DNA of 64,000 nt, from assembly GCA_020152595.1 (NCBI GenBank), contig JAIGNY010003255.1:539001-603000 (forward strand), written 5' to 3'. Positions 41,271 through 53,700 of this stretch are shown here, piece by piece. Under the pieces are notes generated by a model, which searched no databases, was not told the origin of the DNA, and worked only from the letters and a program-made list of their open reading frames with translations. This DNA comes from Chiridota heheva. Lineage: Eukaryota; Echinodermata; Holothuroidea; Apodida; Chiridotidae. How positions within the stretch are numbered: the first letter of the stretch is position 1; every line of letters begins with the position of its first letter. A program made the position numbers and the translations under genes.

Positions 41271-41894
41271 GTGGGAAATGCTGATAATTGCTTTCCGTGT
41301 CTCGGTATTTCCTAGTGAAATACTTTTTCAACATTGAAAGCTGAAAATAGCTGCACATGAATATTTGAAATAACATGCAAACTTTCCGGTAAGCTGGTAA
41401 GTGTCGCAACAGTTTTGTCCAATATTGTAGTGAGTTGTATACCGATTTGACGATGCCGTGCGATTTCACTCAATGCTTTCTGTGCTACATCAAATAATTA
41501 AACAAAAGGACAGGAATTTCAGTTAGTTTACTGTTTTTGAATTGTTTTGACTCTCATGCCGATCATTTAAGAGAACATTCATACAAAAACATCAATGTAA
41601 AAGCAATGAAACATAAAAATATGTGTTTTGGGCATTCAAATGTAAAATCAAATTAAATCCACATGCAGTTATTTTCATGATCGGATCTGAAATTTTGGGG
41701 CAAGAATAACTTTCACCAAAATGTTTTGATTTATTGCTTTTTATTTAGCCATTCATTGATTAGCTTTGTCGAAGAATAGGGGTTGCAAATAAACGACTGT
41801 TTTAATTCTAACACGATTTTCAGAACTGCAGAATATAGTTTCAAATTTACCCATTTTTTTTCTTGTTTATACAGCATAAGTTCTGAAATAAATT

Positions 41895-42345
41895 CTTCCC
41901 AAGGGCCATCATTTCACAATAGCCTTCACAATAGCCTCAGGCTGCGGACCAATCGCATGGTAAAACCAGCGTCACATGACAAACAAAAAAGCCTCAAAAC
42001 AATTCCTGAACTTGAATACAAACAAGCTGAGAGCGCGCGTGTGATACGAAGGATGTACGCCAGATGTCGGCGGTTCTCTTATTCGCCTTCCTTTAACAAG
42101 ACCAGTGGCGTCACCAGAGATTCGTTTTGGGGGCACAGCAATTCAGAGGAGGAAAATGGGGGCACTATAAAAGTGGCGCCTATTGGTGGGACGCAAAGTG
42201 TGCACGTATCGGCATGGGGTCCAGAAGCCCGCTTAAGGGCCCCTGGCGGTCCAGGGGCAAAACCCTGGTAGGGGTTCAGGGGCGAAGCCCGCAGAGGCTC
42301 TGCAGATTTCTTGTTAATGATGCCCCAAAATGGCTTAAAACCAAA
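41895..42345. repeat. Relative of the inverted-repeat arm at 32520
   Basis: Shares GGGCCATCATTTCACAATAG, CCAGCGTCACATGACAAAC, ATGTACGCCAGATGTCGGC and CTCTGCAGATTTCTTG with 32525-32840. Includes a GGGGCGAAGCCCG segment. Confidence 0.65.
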
Positions 42346-42444
42346 CACAGAAATTTCAAAAGTAAATTAAATATACCATACAATATACCACATACTAGCG
42401 GGCCCTATAGCTACGCCGCTGCTCTAAGAACAATACATACTGCA

Positions 42445-42580
42445 TAGTTTTAAAGTTTGGTATCATTTGTTAAGAAACGACTGAAATCAGACTAGTTGTG
42501 ATGTCATAGCCTCAGATCCCTTAAAGTGTTTATGTATTCTATCATATTTTGTCCTGCGATTCTGTAGTGAGATAACATCT
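42445..42580. mobile_element. MITE-like family B, internal fragment
   Basis: Contains AAAGTTTGGTATCATTTGT, CGACTGAAATCAGACTAG and ATGTATTCTATCATATTTTG. Confidence 0.6.
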
Positions 42581-42878
42581 CCCTCTGTATGCCCTATATG
42601 CTACGCACGCAATACAAAGTGTGACTCCGTCCTATCTGTTTCAACGTGGAAATCGCCTCGTCCTAAAATCGCGACCGTACACCGCCTATCTACGTCACCG
42701 GTGACTGTAATTACTGTACTCACGGCACATACAAATATATAGTTCACTTCTCTTGTTATTGCTGTTAATCTTGTAAGTAATTAAAACATGCCGGTATACC
42801 AAAAAAGATTAAAAATGGGTAAAAATTGTAAGCCAATATTGTACACTCCTTTCAGCTCAACCGTACGCTCTTGGAAGT

Positions 42879-43256
<378 letters not shown>

Positions 43257-43306
43257 TAAAGTGCACAGCACCGATACGCGAACTAATAAATATAACGCCA
43301 GCTGAC

Positions 43307-43671
<365 letters not shown>

Positions 43672-44149
43672 TTAAAGAGTGGACGAACGTGCCGCCGCGG
43701 CCGCACCGATGCGCGGCATTATTTTTGTAAGGCCACAGATGGCACCGCAGTTATTTTTATTCACAGATCAAATAAGGACTCAAATTTCGCGCAGGACTTT
43801 TTTTTGCAATTTCTGACTGTTTAATGTCATTGCATACATCCGCTGCTTCCTATTTTAGAGACTTCTATCTGATTCCTTGTGAAATTTTACGGGTCATTAT
43901 GATGGATACTAGATTTTAAATTAAGGTCACACCCAGCGTGGTGGGTTATGTTTTACTAGGAAGGGGAAGGGAAGGCATTTCCAAGTTGGCGCCTCCCCCC
44001 CCTCCCTCCAAAAAAATAGATCTAAATTGGCATGCACTGTTTAGATGGCACCAATTTGAAAATTACTTAAAATCAGTGTTCCAAATCAAGGGAGAAAGAA
44101 AGCCATGCAAGGGGTCCAGGGGGCAAAGCAGCTTTGGTAAAATTTCCGA

Positions 44150-45000
44150 AATTTAAGAAGAAAAAAGGGCCGAAAAGGAAAGAAATTTCCCAAAAATTGA
44201 AGAAAACTTTTCAAACACTGAAGAAAATATTCCTAAAATGAAGAAAATTTTACGAAAATGGAGGCAAAAAAAAAAAAAAAAAAAAAAAAAAATTAAAGAA
44301 GAAAAAACCCCCTAAAAGGCTAAAAATTTCACAAAAATAAAAGAAATTCCAGAACATTGAAGAAAGCTTTGATTGAAGAAAATTTTCCAAAAATTGAAGA
44401 AAATATCCGAACAGTGAAGGAAATTTCCCGAAAATTGAAAATATCCCCAAAATGACAAAAAAAATCACAAAAATGGGAGCAAATTTCACAAAATTTAAAG
44501 GAAAAAATCCCGAAAAAGAAAAAAAAAATCTGAAAATTAAAAGAAATTTCCAAAAAATTTAAGAAAACTTTCCAAAACTTGAAAACAATTGCAAAATGAA
44601 GGAAATTTTCCGAACTCGAAATTGAAGAAAACTTCGCAAAAATTTGAACAAAATTTCCTCTCCCCCTCTCAAAAAAAAAAAATATCCAGAAAAACTTGCC
44701 AACTATTGAAAAAAATGTCCCCCAAATGATAAAAATTTCACGCAGATGGAAGCAATTTTCACGAAAATGAAGGAAATTGCCTGAAAATTGAAGTTTTCCC
44801 AGAAATTGAAGGAAATTTTCCAAAAATTGAAAACTTTCTCAAAATTGAAAACTTTCCGCAAAATGAAGGAAATTTCGTGATAATTGAAGAAAACTTCCCA
44901 AATATTGAAGAAAATATCCCCAAAATAAACTTGAAGGAAATTTCCTGAAAAATTAATTACCGAGATTTAAAGAAGATTTTCTAACGGAAGAAAATGATTT
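44150..45000. repeat. Degenerate TTTCCCGAAAATTGAAGAAA repeat
   Basis: A loosely periodic string of words such as AAATTTCCCAAAAATTGAAG. The same motif family appears in reverse at 60410-60720 and forward at 61680-61985. Confidence 0.75.
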
Positions 45001-45029
45001 CGGAACGTGTTCACTTTTCATTGACCAAA

Positions 45030-45300
45030 ATGGGTTTGCTTAAAATTGGGTCAACTTTAACCATGCTAGGGGCGAAGGCCACGAAGCCCTGGTGGGGACC
45101 GGTGACCCAGGGTTTTACGGGTAACCCTGTCACATCTATGGGGTGAAGCTGCACGTAGGGGCGCTGGGGGCGAAGCCCTCGGAATCCCTGCATTTCTCGC
45201 GATTTTGATAGCAGAAAATGTATTAATATTGTGTCAGATCCAGGGTCGACGTCCTAGTATATGCTCCCACGGGGCGAAGCCCCAGCAAGCTAGTAGCGTT
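45030..45300. repeat. GGGGCGAAGCCC-type repeat
   Basis: Several copies of the near-palindrome GGGGCGAAGCCC, also at 42280, 32795 and 45660. Often adjacent to the degenerate TTTCCCGAAAATTG repeats. Confidence 0.5.
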
Positions 45301-46734
45301 ATTTGGCGTAAGTTTGGTAGCAGAACATTGCTTAAAATCGTGTCAATTCCACACTAAAGTTAGTTAAAAGGAATATATATTTTGAAACGAATACATAGGA
45401 TCCCATCAACTTCAATTTGTGTCTTTTGTTGGGGTCTAGGAATGATTTTCATGTTTTTGATGTAGGAATAAAGCTTTGAGATAAAGAAAAAACAATACAT
45501 TTATGACATTGAGAGTAAAAAGTATATAAGAATATATTTCTCATGATAGTTTGTGCGCCCCTGTGAGCATTCGGCGCCCTTTTGAAAGGCTTCAGGACAG
45601 ATATTAAATATTGTCAACCAGCTATCGCCATACATCGGATACTGACCGAGATCAAGTGCCAATGGTGTGGGGGTTCGGGCGAAGTCCCCGGAAAATTTGG
45701 CCTTTTCTGTGGAAAATTCATACACTTTTGGACTCAAAAAATTGAATATTACGTGCTTAATATAGTATAGGGAAAAGTTATTGATCAACACGTAAATTTT
45801 TTAGGCCTAAAAAATATGTTCTCAGGACGATTTTGGGCTCCCTTGTGTACTTGGCGCCCTCTCAAAAAGCATCGCTGGGGGTAGTCCCTCCCCCCCCCCC
45901 TACCCTGCCACTTGTCACAGGGGAAAGACTGAGAATCCGGTCCCCTTATAATTTGTACGATCTCTTATGGGCCGGGCCCCTAGGACACCGGGCCGAGGGC
46001 ATTTCCCCCTTTCACCCCGTATCGGCGGTCCTGGTCTCATAGGCGAAGTAAATCAGCTCTTTTTATAGGGATTTGATCACCTAATTTTCAATATTGTAAT
46101 GATAATAATATTTTTCAACAATTAAATGTTAATGAGAAAACTATTTTGAAATATGAATGCAAAATTGATAAAGTTTTCAAGAGCACCACTCATAACATTA
46201 TTCAACTGACAATACTGAGACAGGTAATTCTCGGGGAAAAGAGGGAACAAATTATCCCATTGAAGACAGGAGAAATTTCTCCCTGCCATGCAGAGGTTTA
46301 GATAAAGCAAATAACAATGGGGATTTATAACGTGCATATTGATTAAAAAGTTGTAATTTATTGGAGGGTGAGGATATGGAATGGTGCTCCAATTGTCATT
46401 AGGCCTCTCCCACTTAGTGTAGGAGAATTACGGCTCTGGTATGAATAAACCTTTAATTGTTTCATACACCCAATCAAGTCAACTGCCTTATAGGTGGGGA
46501 AGATAAACAGAAAAGACACTACAATGACAAGCACACAATCTCTACAAGATGGAAAGATTTTTATACAACTCTTTATTCAATCAATGATTTGGATTGTAAT
46601 TACATATTTCTTCATGATAACGTTATCTGCATACATGTTGTATCATTGCCTTCAAATTCAAAAGAAGGGAAATGTTAATCATTTCCAAGTTCTCCAAAAC
46701 TTATTTTGTTTGTGATTTTATTCCAAAAAATGTC
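45301..46734. other. Intergenic, no recognised gene
   Basis: Includes a C run near 45887. No supported coding region was found; a TTTATT at 46717-46722 could be a minus-strand AATAAA for the kinase gene. Confidence 0.4.
46717..46722 (-). promoter_or_regulatory. Candidate polyadenylation signal of the kinase gene
   Basis: Minus-strand AATAAA about 300 bases after the TAA at 47024-47022. Weak evidence. Confidence 0.25.
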
Positions 46735-46868
46735 AGCAATATGAAATATGAGGAAATATCAGGAAAAAACTTAAGACTTTGGCGCCATACAGTCATTAAA
46801 AAAATTCAAATATTTGTAACAGCATAATTTTGTCGTTAAGATTGCACATTCTAAGGAATACAATTAAT
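46735..46868. repeat. ~130-bp segment shared with 49108-49232
   Basis: Both contain ATATCAGGAAAA, CTTAAGACTT, GATACAGTCATT or its variant, and ATTTGTAACAGCATAATTTT. One copy lies just downstream of the kinase gene, the other in its intron inside a MITE. Confidence 0.75.
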
Positions 46869-47021
46869 CAAAATATTGTTTCCATATGATATCCCGGCAG
46901 AAGAAGGTCTGCATCATGATTTGGAGCCTGTAGATTTTTGTTTTGTTTTGTTTTGTTCAGGTTACCTTCAGGTTACCTTCAGGTATCATCTACATGTTAT
47001 CTTCGGGTACACGTGTACAGG

Positions 47022-47739
47022 TTAACGCCAGAAGTACGATGAATTGATCAGGCCCTGTGCATTTAGGTATTCCAGCTCAGAGAGAGTGATTCGGGTATAA
47101 GTTTTCGGGTCCAACAAGCGTGCTAAACAATTTCGCGCGTTTAAAGAAATACAAAATGGGTATCTAAGACGTTCCTTAGAAGCATCTCTGAAGCTGTCGT
47201 AAGGCCTTTTACCACAAATCATCCAAAAAAAGATACAACCAAGAGCCCAGACAGTGCCCTCTACTGCATCGTAACTACCTATTTGATATTCGGGTGGGAC
47301 AAAACTTTATGGGTCCGTGGAATATTTAACGGTAATCGACCATAGTTGTGCTTCGACGCCGTGCCGAAGTCGATGATTTTTATCTCATTTCCAGGCAAAA
47401 CCAAAATGTTATCGGGCTTCAAATCACAATGCGTCCAGCCAGTTTGTGAATAGCTGCTACTGCAGAAACCAGTTTTCGGAGAAACTCGAAAGCAATGCCC
47501 TCGTTTAGTCCTTCAGTGGTTAAGTAACTACATAGTGTGGTACATCCAGATGGTTTCTCCATGACTATGACGGAGTACTTGCATTGTCCGATTGCGCATT
47601 CGTCATATTTGTACAAGTCAATCACACAACTTAAGTGTCGGAGTCCTCTCATGGCATATACTTCCCGTGGTAACCGGGTTCCACCTGCCATCCTAATCCA
47701 GACGGCATTACTGGTATGTTTGACAAATTTGACTGCAAC
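47022..47739 (-). CDS. Kinase gene exon 9 (kinase domain 2 and stop)
   Basis: Acceptor CTGTTTTAG. Reads VAVKFVKH, LPREVYAMRGL, IVMEKPSG, THCDLKPDNILVLPG, KIIDFGTA, PPEYQIG, GTVWALGCIFFWMI and RITLSEL, ending TAA at 47024. The exon is 718 bp, two short of whole codons. Two one-base losses in A runs (near 47448 and 47312) separate the three frame blocks. Confidence 0.75.
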
Positions 47740-50700
47740 CTAAAACAGAGAAGATAAGATTACTTAAATACCACAGACTGCATCATTCATCAAACTACTT
47801 AACAACATCTTTTTCCTTTCAGAAATATCAATTTCAATATCATTTTCCAAGTATACAACTTTATAATAACAGAATTTGAAAAGCAAAATAAATGTTTAGC
47901 AACTTAAATTTTGAACAGTTTGAATTATGGTCACTGCGCATGTCTCGATCTCCCAATCAGGAGATCTCCCAATCAAAAGATCTCACGATCGGGAACGTAA
48001 ACCGGACTGTCAATAACATCTTTTTCTTTTCCGTAGCAATGTAAAACTTTGGAATCAATTACTTTAGACAAGGAGAACATTTTGACCGATCAGAAAGACA
48101 TCCCCATGACATCACGATTCTTATGTCATATAACATAATTGACGTCACGCAATATAAAATTCAGTGTAAAATGAAAAAGACAACTGAAATATGCATGTTC
48201 AAAAGTTTCATTGGAAAAACAAATAGAAACGAGTCATTAAATTTCGTTTCGATTAAGGTAACTGATTGCCGTAAGACATTATTTGAAACCAATCGCAATT
48301 ATAAACATACGTTTCATGGTATATATTAGATGTAATGAGTATGTGCAAGAGAAGAAAGTTCATACGTTGTCCAAATGTTTTTTACTCTGTTAGGATGGAG
48401 CTGATTTTAAATTACATACCTCTTTCCCCATTCCATTTGCTAGTTTTTCGACACCACCGAAGACTTGTCCATATGTGCCTTCTCCAATAACATCTTTCAG
48501 CACGTACCCCATCATATTAACAATCCGTTGGGCAACAGCTAAATTTTCAGGTAACCATATGTTCTGCCAATCATCGACCTTTTGAACCGTATTTTGTGGC
48601 TCGGGTGGAGGTCGTTGTTGATAAGTATTCTGCACAATAGAAGCAAAGGTACAGTTAATTAATCAGTTTTGAACACAAAGATTACATACTTACTTTATGA
48701 TATATTTTTTTGTAGAGCAAACAGGCAAACATTGGGTTGGAACAAAAGGAAATACAAGAAAATGTTATTCATTAATTAGATGAATGGCTCCGACGATTCT
48801 TAAGCAATCAACAAAAACTTTAGTTAGTTCAGGGTCAAACAATCAGTCCGGGAGAGGTTCTAAAATAAGGAAGCAAAAGGTTCCTTAAATTATGAAATTT
48901 TCGTGACATGGGCATCGCCATGTGTAATATTTCCCATGATGCTTTGCTAAACTAACGTTAAAAGCCTTAAAGTGTTATATATTTCAAATTTTAAATACCT
49001 CTGCAATTTTTTTTTTTGCCAGGCTAAACTTAAAACTTAGTGATAAACCTTTCTTATTGCATGGCGAAATATTATCCACTTCCTTTAATATATTCACCAC
49101 GCCGTTTTTTGAAATATGAAAAAATATCAGGAAAATTACTTAAGACTTCGGCGCGATACAGTCATTGAAAAAATTCAAATATTTGTAACAGCATAATTTT
49201 GTCGTTGAGATTGCACATGCTAAGGAATACAATTACACATCTCAAAATCTTACAACGTTTATTACAAAATGGTCTCTCACTTAATCTTTCTGTACATTTT
49301 TATCGCAAAATACGATTAAAACTGCTGCAAGACGTCTAGTAGCTCAGGTATTTTACAGGTTCCTTAAAATAGGACCTCTCTCGGACTGGCAATATAAAAG
49401 AGGACTTCAAAGGAAATAAAATGGTGAAGAAAGCATTCAAAATCTTATTCCGTGAACGAGATATAAAGCTTAAAGTTTGGTATCATTTGTGTAGAAACGC
49501 ATGGAATCAGACTAACTGTGATGTTATAGCCTCAAATTCCTCAAAATCTTTATGTATTCTATCATATTTTGTATGCGATTTTGTGGCTTACAAAACATGG
49601 GATGTCAAAAAAGTAGTAAAACTTAAATCTAATAAAGGTATTTATAATATACCATCTAAAGAAAGTTCGAGGAAAATAATTTGAATAGTAAAATATTTAA
49701 ATAAACTTTATTTACAATACATTAACAATTGTTAAGAATGTGAGGATGCGGACTCAAACTTTCTATAGTAGATTTACTACACCAGCCATTTCTACACAGA
49801 TAAGACGGAGCTTTAAACTTGAACATTTCCTTAACGGAATCAGTTTTTTGAACGCTTTTTTCACCATTTTGTTTCATTTGAAGTCCTCTATAATATCTGA
49901 ATATAAAAGGACATGCTTGACCACTAAACTAATCCTTTAAAGAAAACTTGATTCGAATGAAACGAAAGTATATTACCCTGCGATTATCTCTTCGTGGAAC
50001 GGAGGCAACAACTTGAACAGGAGGTGGCGTATTTTCAAAAAGTTGTTGTAGATCTGTGATGGTAATGCGGGTTGTAGGATCAGGATTCAGCAAGGTCTGA
50101 AGAATTTTCTTGCTGTTCTTAGAAACACGAGCAGGGAAGCAGAGTGCCCTTTTGTTGGCTGATTGTGGAGTAACAAATGGAAGGTCTGCAAACACCATGT
50201 AATAAAAGATGGTGCCGAGGGACCAAACTGTTGCTTTCACTTCGTCATAAGCTTTCTGGCCGGTTCCCCATTCTGGAGGACAGTTCCAGACGGATGTTCC
50301 TCTTTGCACCGCCATGAAGGATCCATTTTGAAACATGCCTGCGACTCTAAAGTCGATAACCTTCAAGTTCTTGTTCTCGCAAATCAAAAGGGTCAACGGC
50401 TTAAGATCGCAATGAACCCATCCTTTTCGATGGATATGCTTGACCGCATCTACTAACTGCTTAAGAAGCGTCAGGGCTGTAATCTCAAACAGTTTACCTT
50501 CTCGTCTGATACGAGTATGGATGTCCTCACATTGACCGGGTTTTCCATTATCATCGCAACATACTCTATGTTATCCACGATGCATGTAGTATGCGAGTAA
50601 AGAGAAACAATTTCCTCAATGTGCTGAACATCTAGCAGAGCAGCCACCTCATTTGAGAGATTGGTGTCGTCCCGATCGGTCCAGTCTCTGATCCATACAC

Positions 50701-53700
50701 GTTCGATTAATTTTACGGCAACCTACAACGTAGAGCAAAATGATACCATGTTTAAAGTTTCATGTTGCCATTGACAAAATATACACTGCCATCCGTCAAC
50801 ATTTTATGTATGGAGTCATTTGAAGTACACACATACCTAAGTTTCTATGAGGAAACGAACTTTTCACTCAATCATGAAGTTACAGAGGATCCTATAACTG
50901 GAGGAACTCAACGATGTAAGAGATATTGCATTTCAAAGCCTGTCTAAATTCCCATTTAATATTTATGGTTTCTTAAATTCGTGAAGGACGAAGTAAAATG
51001 TGTTTTTTTTTTTTTTTATGAAAGTATGAACATTTTATTGACATTGTCAAACGACTGACATTCTGCCAAGTATTATTTACAAATTTAGATATGCGTAGAA
51101 ACTTTAGGTAAGCTGGTAAGGAAGATATGATACGACTTCTTGTCGATTAAGGTTATGAAGAAAAACAGTTTATACAAAAATGTGAGCAATTTAAAATAGT
51201 CTATCCATAAACATTCGTCGAGCTTAGCTGTTTCGGATAAATGATTAAACATAGCATAACAAATTAGTTAACTAAAATCATATTCTAGCTACCTCTTGAT
51301 ATTGGCCATTAGCTGTCAAAGTTGAAGAACAATAGACAGCGCCAAACGATCCTTTGCCAAGGATTGCCTTGAATGTAAACCCGAGTTGTTTCATGACCTC
51401 CTCTGGGTTTCTCAGAGTATTCCTGATCTTGGGCCGTGTAGCAGCGCCCGATTTACTGTCATGGCCGGAATCGTCGCTTGTCTTACCACTGCCGCTGTCG
51501 AAGACTATGGTGCTTACTGTCTTTTGCAAATCCTGTTGAAACATGGTAAATTACATTAAAAAATGGTATGAAATAACTTAGTTTCATTGTAGTGTTTTCC
51601 ACAGGGTCCCATATGAAACCAACTGTGGTTTAACGTTATTACTACTTAACTTTGTGTGAATGTGGGTAATGATGAGCCTGTGCAAAGTTTAATTGATATA
51701 ACATTCATGTTACAAATAAAAGCCATTGTAATTGGCTAATTTTCCCCATATTTCCTACAAAGATATATGATGGTTCAAAGTGTTCATGGAATGCTTACCT
51801 CAAAAAAGCTGCTGGCAAAGTAAAATGTATCCAGGAGGTTTTTGGTTACTCCAGAAGTAAGACGTGAGTCAGAAGTGCCGAGAACTTTTGGACTTGTCAG
51901 TGGTAGTAGCTTAGTTCCTGGGTTAGTTGTCTCCGAATTGCGGGAGAAATTGATGTTTTCAAGTTGGTTATCAGCCGCCGCATATTCATTACAGCGACCA
52001 ATGTGCAGCTTATGTCCACGAAAGATGGAATCTTTGTCACACTTTGGTGATGATTCTGGTTGACTGGCTACCACGGCCGTGATGAAAGCGGGCAGTTTCT
52101 TCTGAGATATGTTGTCTTTTAGTGATTTTGGATTTTCATCGCTTTGCCTGACGGAAAATGAAGAAGATTTTATTATTGTTAAGGCTTAAAAGCGCAATTG
52201 CTTCACTTAGGTAGTATCATCGAATTATTTAACATAAAAGTAACTGATGTCTTAAGAAATTGTTTATTTTTGCTGAAGTAAGCTCCGGACTCCATTGTAA
52301 CAGACGATCCCGGAGACGGGAATTAACGGCCCGAAAATATTGTTTGATGGTATAAACCCATGCCCAAGCATCAAATTTAAACATAAAGTGAAGTATATTA
52401 TGTATGTAACTATCAAGGTATAATTGAAAATTGGTTCTTGACAATTCAAATAGTTGAAAAACAGTTAAATGGCCAATTTTTGAAATTTAATTAAACAGTT
52501 GAACCATGACATTTTGGATATAACATTCTCTAACATACCTAAATATCCAAGATTTGTTTACAGCCTCAAGGAGGAGTTCAATCTCGTTGTGAATGAAGGC
52601 ATTCCCCACCAGTTCACCTTCGTTCTGAACCAGGTCTGCGAATGAAAAAGGTGATTGAAATTGTAGTCTAATTGCTGACAAACAGAAAAGAAATTTAGCT
52701 ACGCGCGTAAAGAAATCCATTCGCATTAAACTATTTACAAAAGCTTGAATAAAAGTACTTGGTTAAATAAAGATTGGCAGCGATGAGGGTAAACAGGGGA
52801 GCTTATTAAATATAATTTTAGGTGAACATGTGTTATCACGTTACCTGACCTCATTAGCTCCCCCCCCTCCACCGCCCCCTCCACCGCCCCCTCCAATATC
52901 CACCGCCCCCTCCAACGCCCCCCTCCACCCCCTCCAATATTCTGAACCTGCAGGTATATAATCTTTAGCATTGCAACATGTGAGGTCGTTAAAAGTATGG
53001 TTAAAACAAAAGCTTGTAGCCATCATGCAGAAAGGTTACTAAGACAACTTTGCTTACCGATGATATGAAGAACTACTTTGTAAATGGTGCACAAAGGTGA
53101 GTGCGTTACGTCATTCTGCCATCCTCCAAAGGTAGTGAACGCTTGAGGCAAGTCGAAGAGAATTCTCCTCACAGATGAGCCGGAGGCAAGTACATGACGA
53201 GCAGTAAAGTACCGCAAACCATTTCTGAATACAAAACAAAAGTAGAGTTCGATTTCAATTGCATTTTTGAAATGCTTAAAGGATTAGTTCAGTGTCAAGC
53301 AAGTTTATCTTATTTGAGAGGGAATTTCAAAAGAAACAAAGTGATGAAAAAAGCATTCAGAACGTTTTTCTTTAAGGAGATATTTAAGTTGAATTTGTTG
53401 CATTAGTTGTGCAGAAACGACTGAAATAAGACAAGATGTGTTTTCACATTCTAAGATTTCTCAAAATCTTTATGTATTCTATCATATTTTGTCCTGCGAC
53501 TTTTGTGGCTTAAAAAACATTAGATATGTAAGGAAAGTAGTAAAACAGTAATTATAATTTACCACCTTCAGAAAGTTTGAGGAAAATAGATTAAAATAGT
53601 AAATCAATTTTCTTTAAGAAACATTAATAATTGTTAAGAATGTGAGGACAAGGGCGCCAGTAACGGTAGATTTACTACTCAGATAAGACATAACTTGAAT

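Noticed and set aside
40954-41284. Plus-strand frames of 66-73 codons
   Set aside because: Antisense shadow of the LINE reverse transcriptase remnant, which has clear motifs on the minus strand.
44250-44823. Phe-rich minus-strand frames
   Set aside because: They translate the degenerate TTTCCCGAAAATTG string; aromatic-rich low complexity with no domain.
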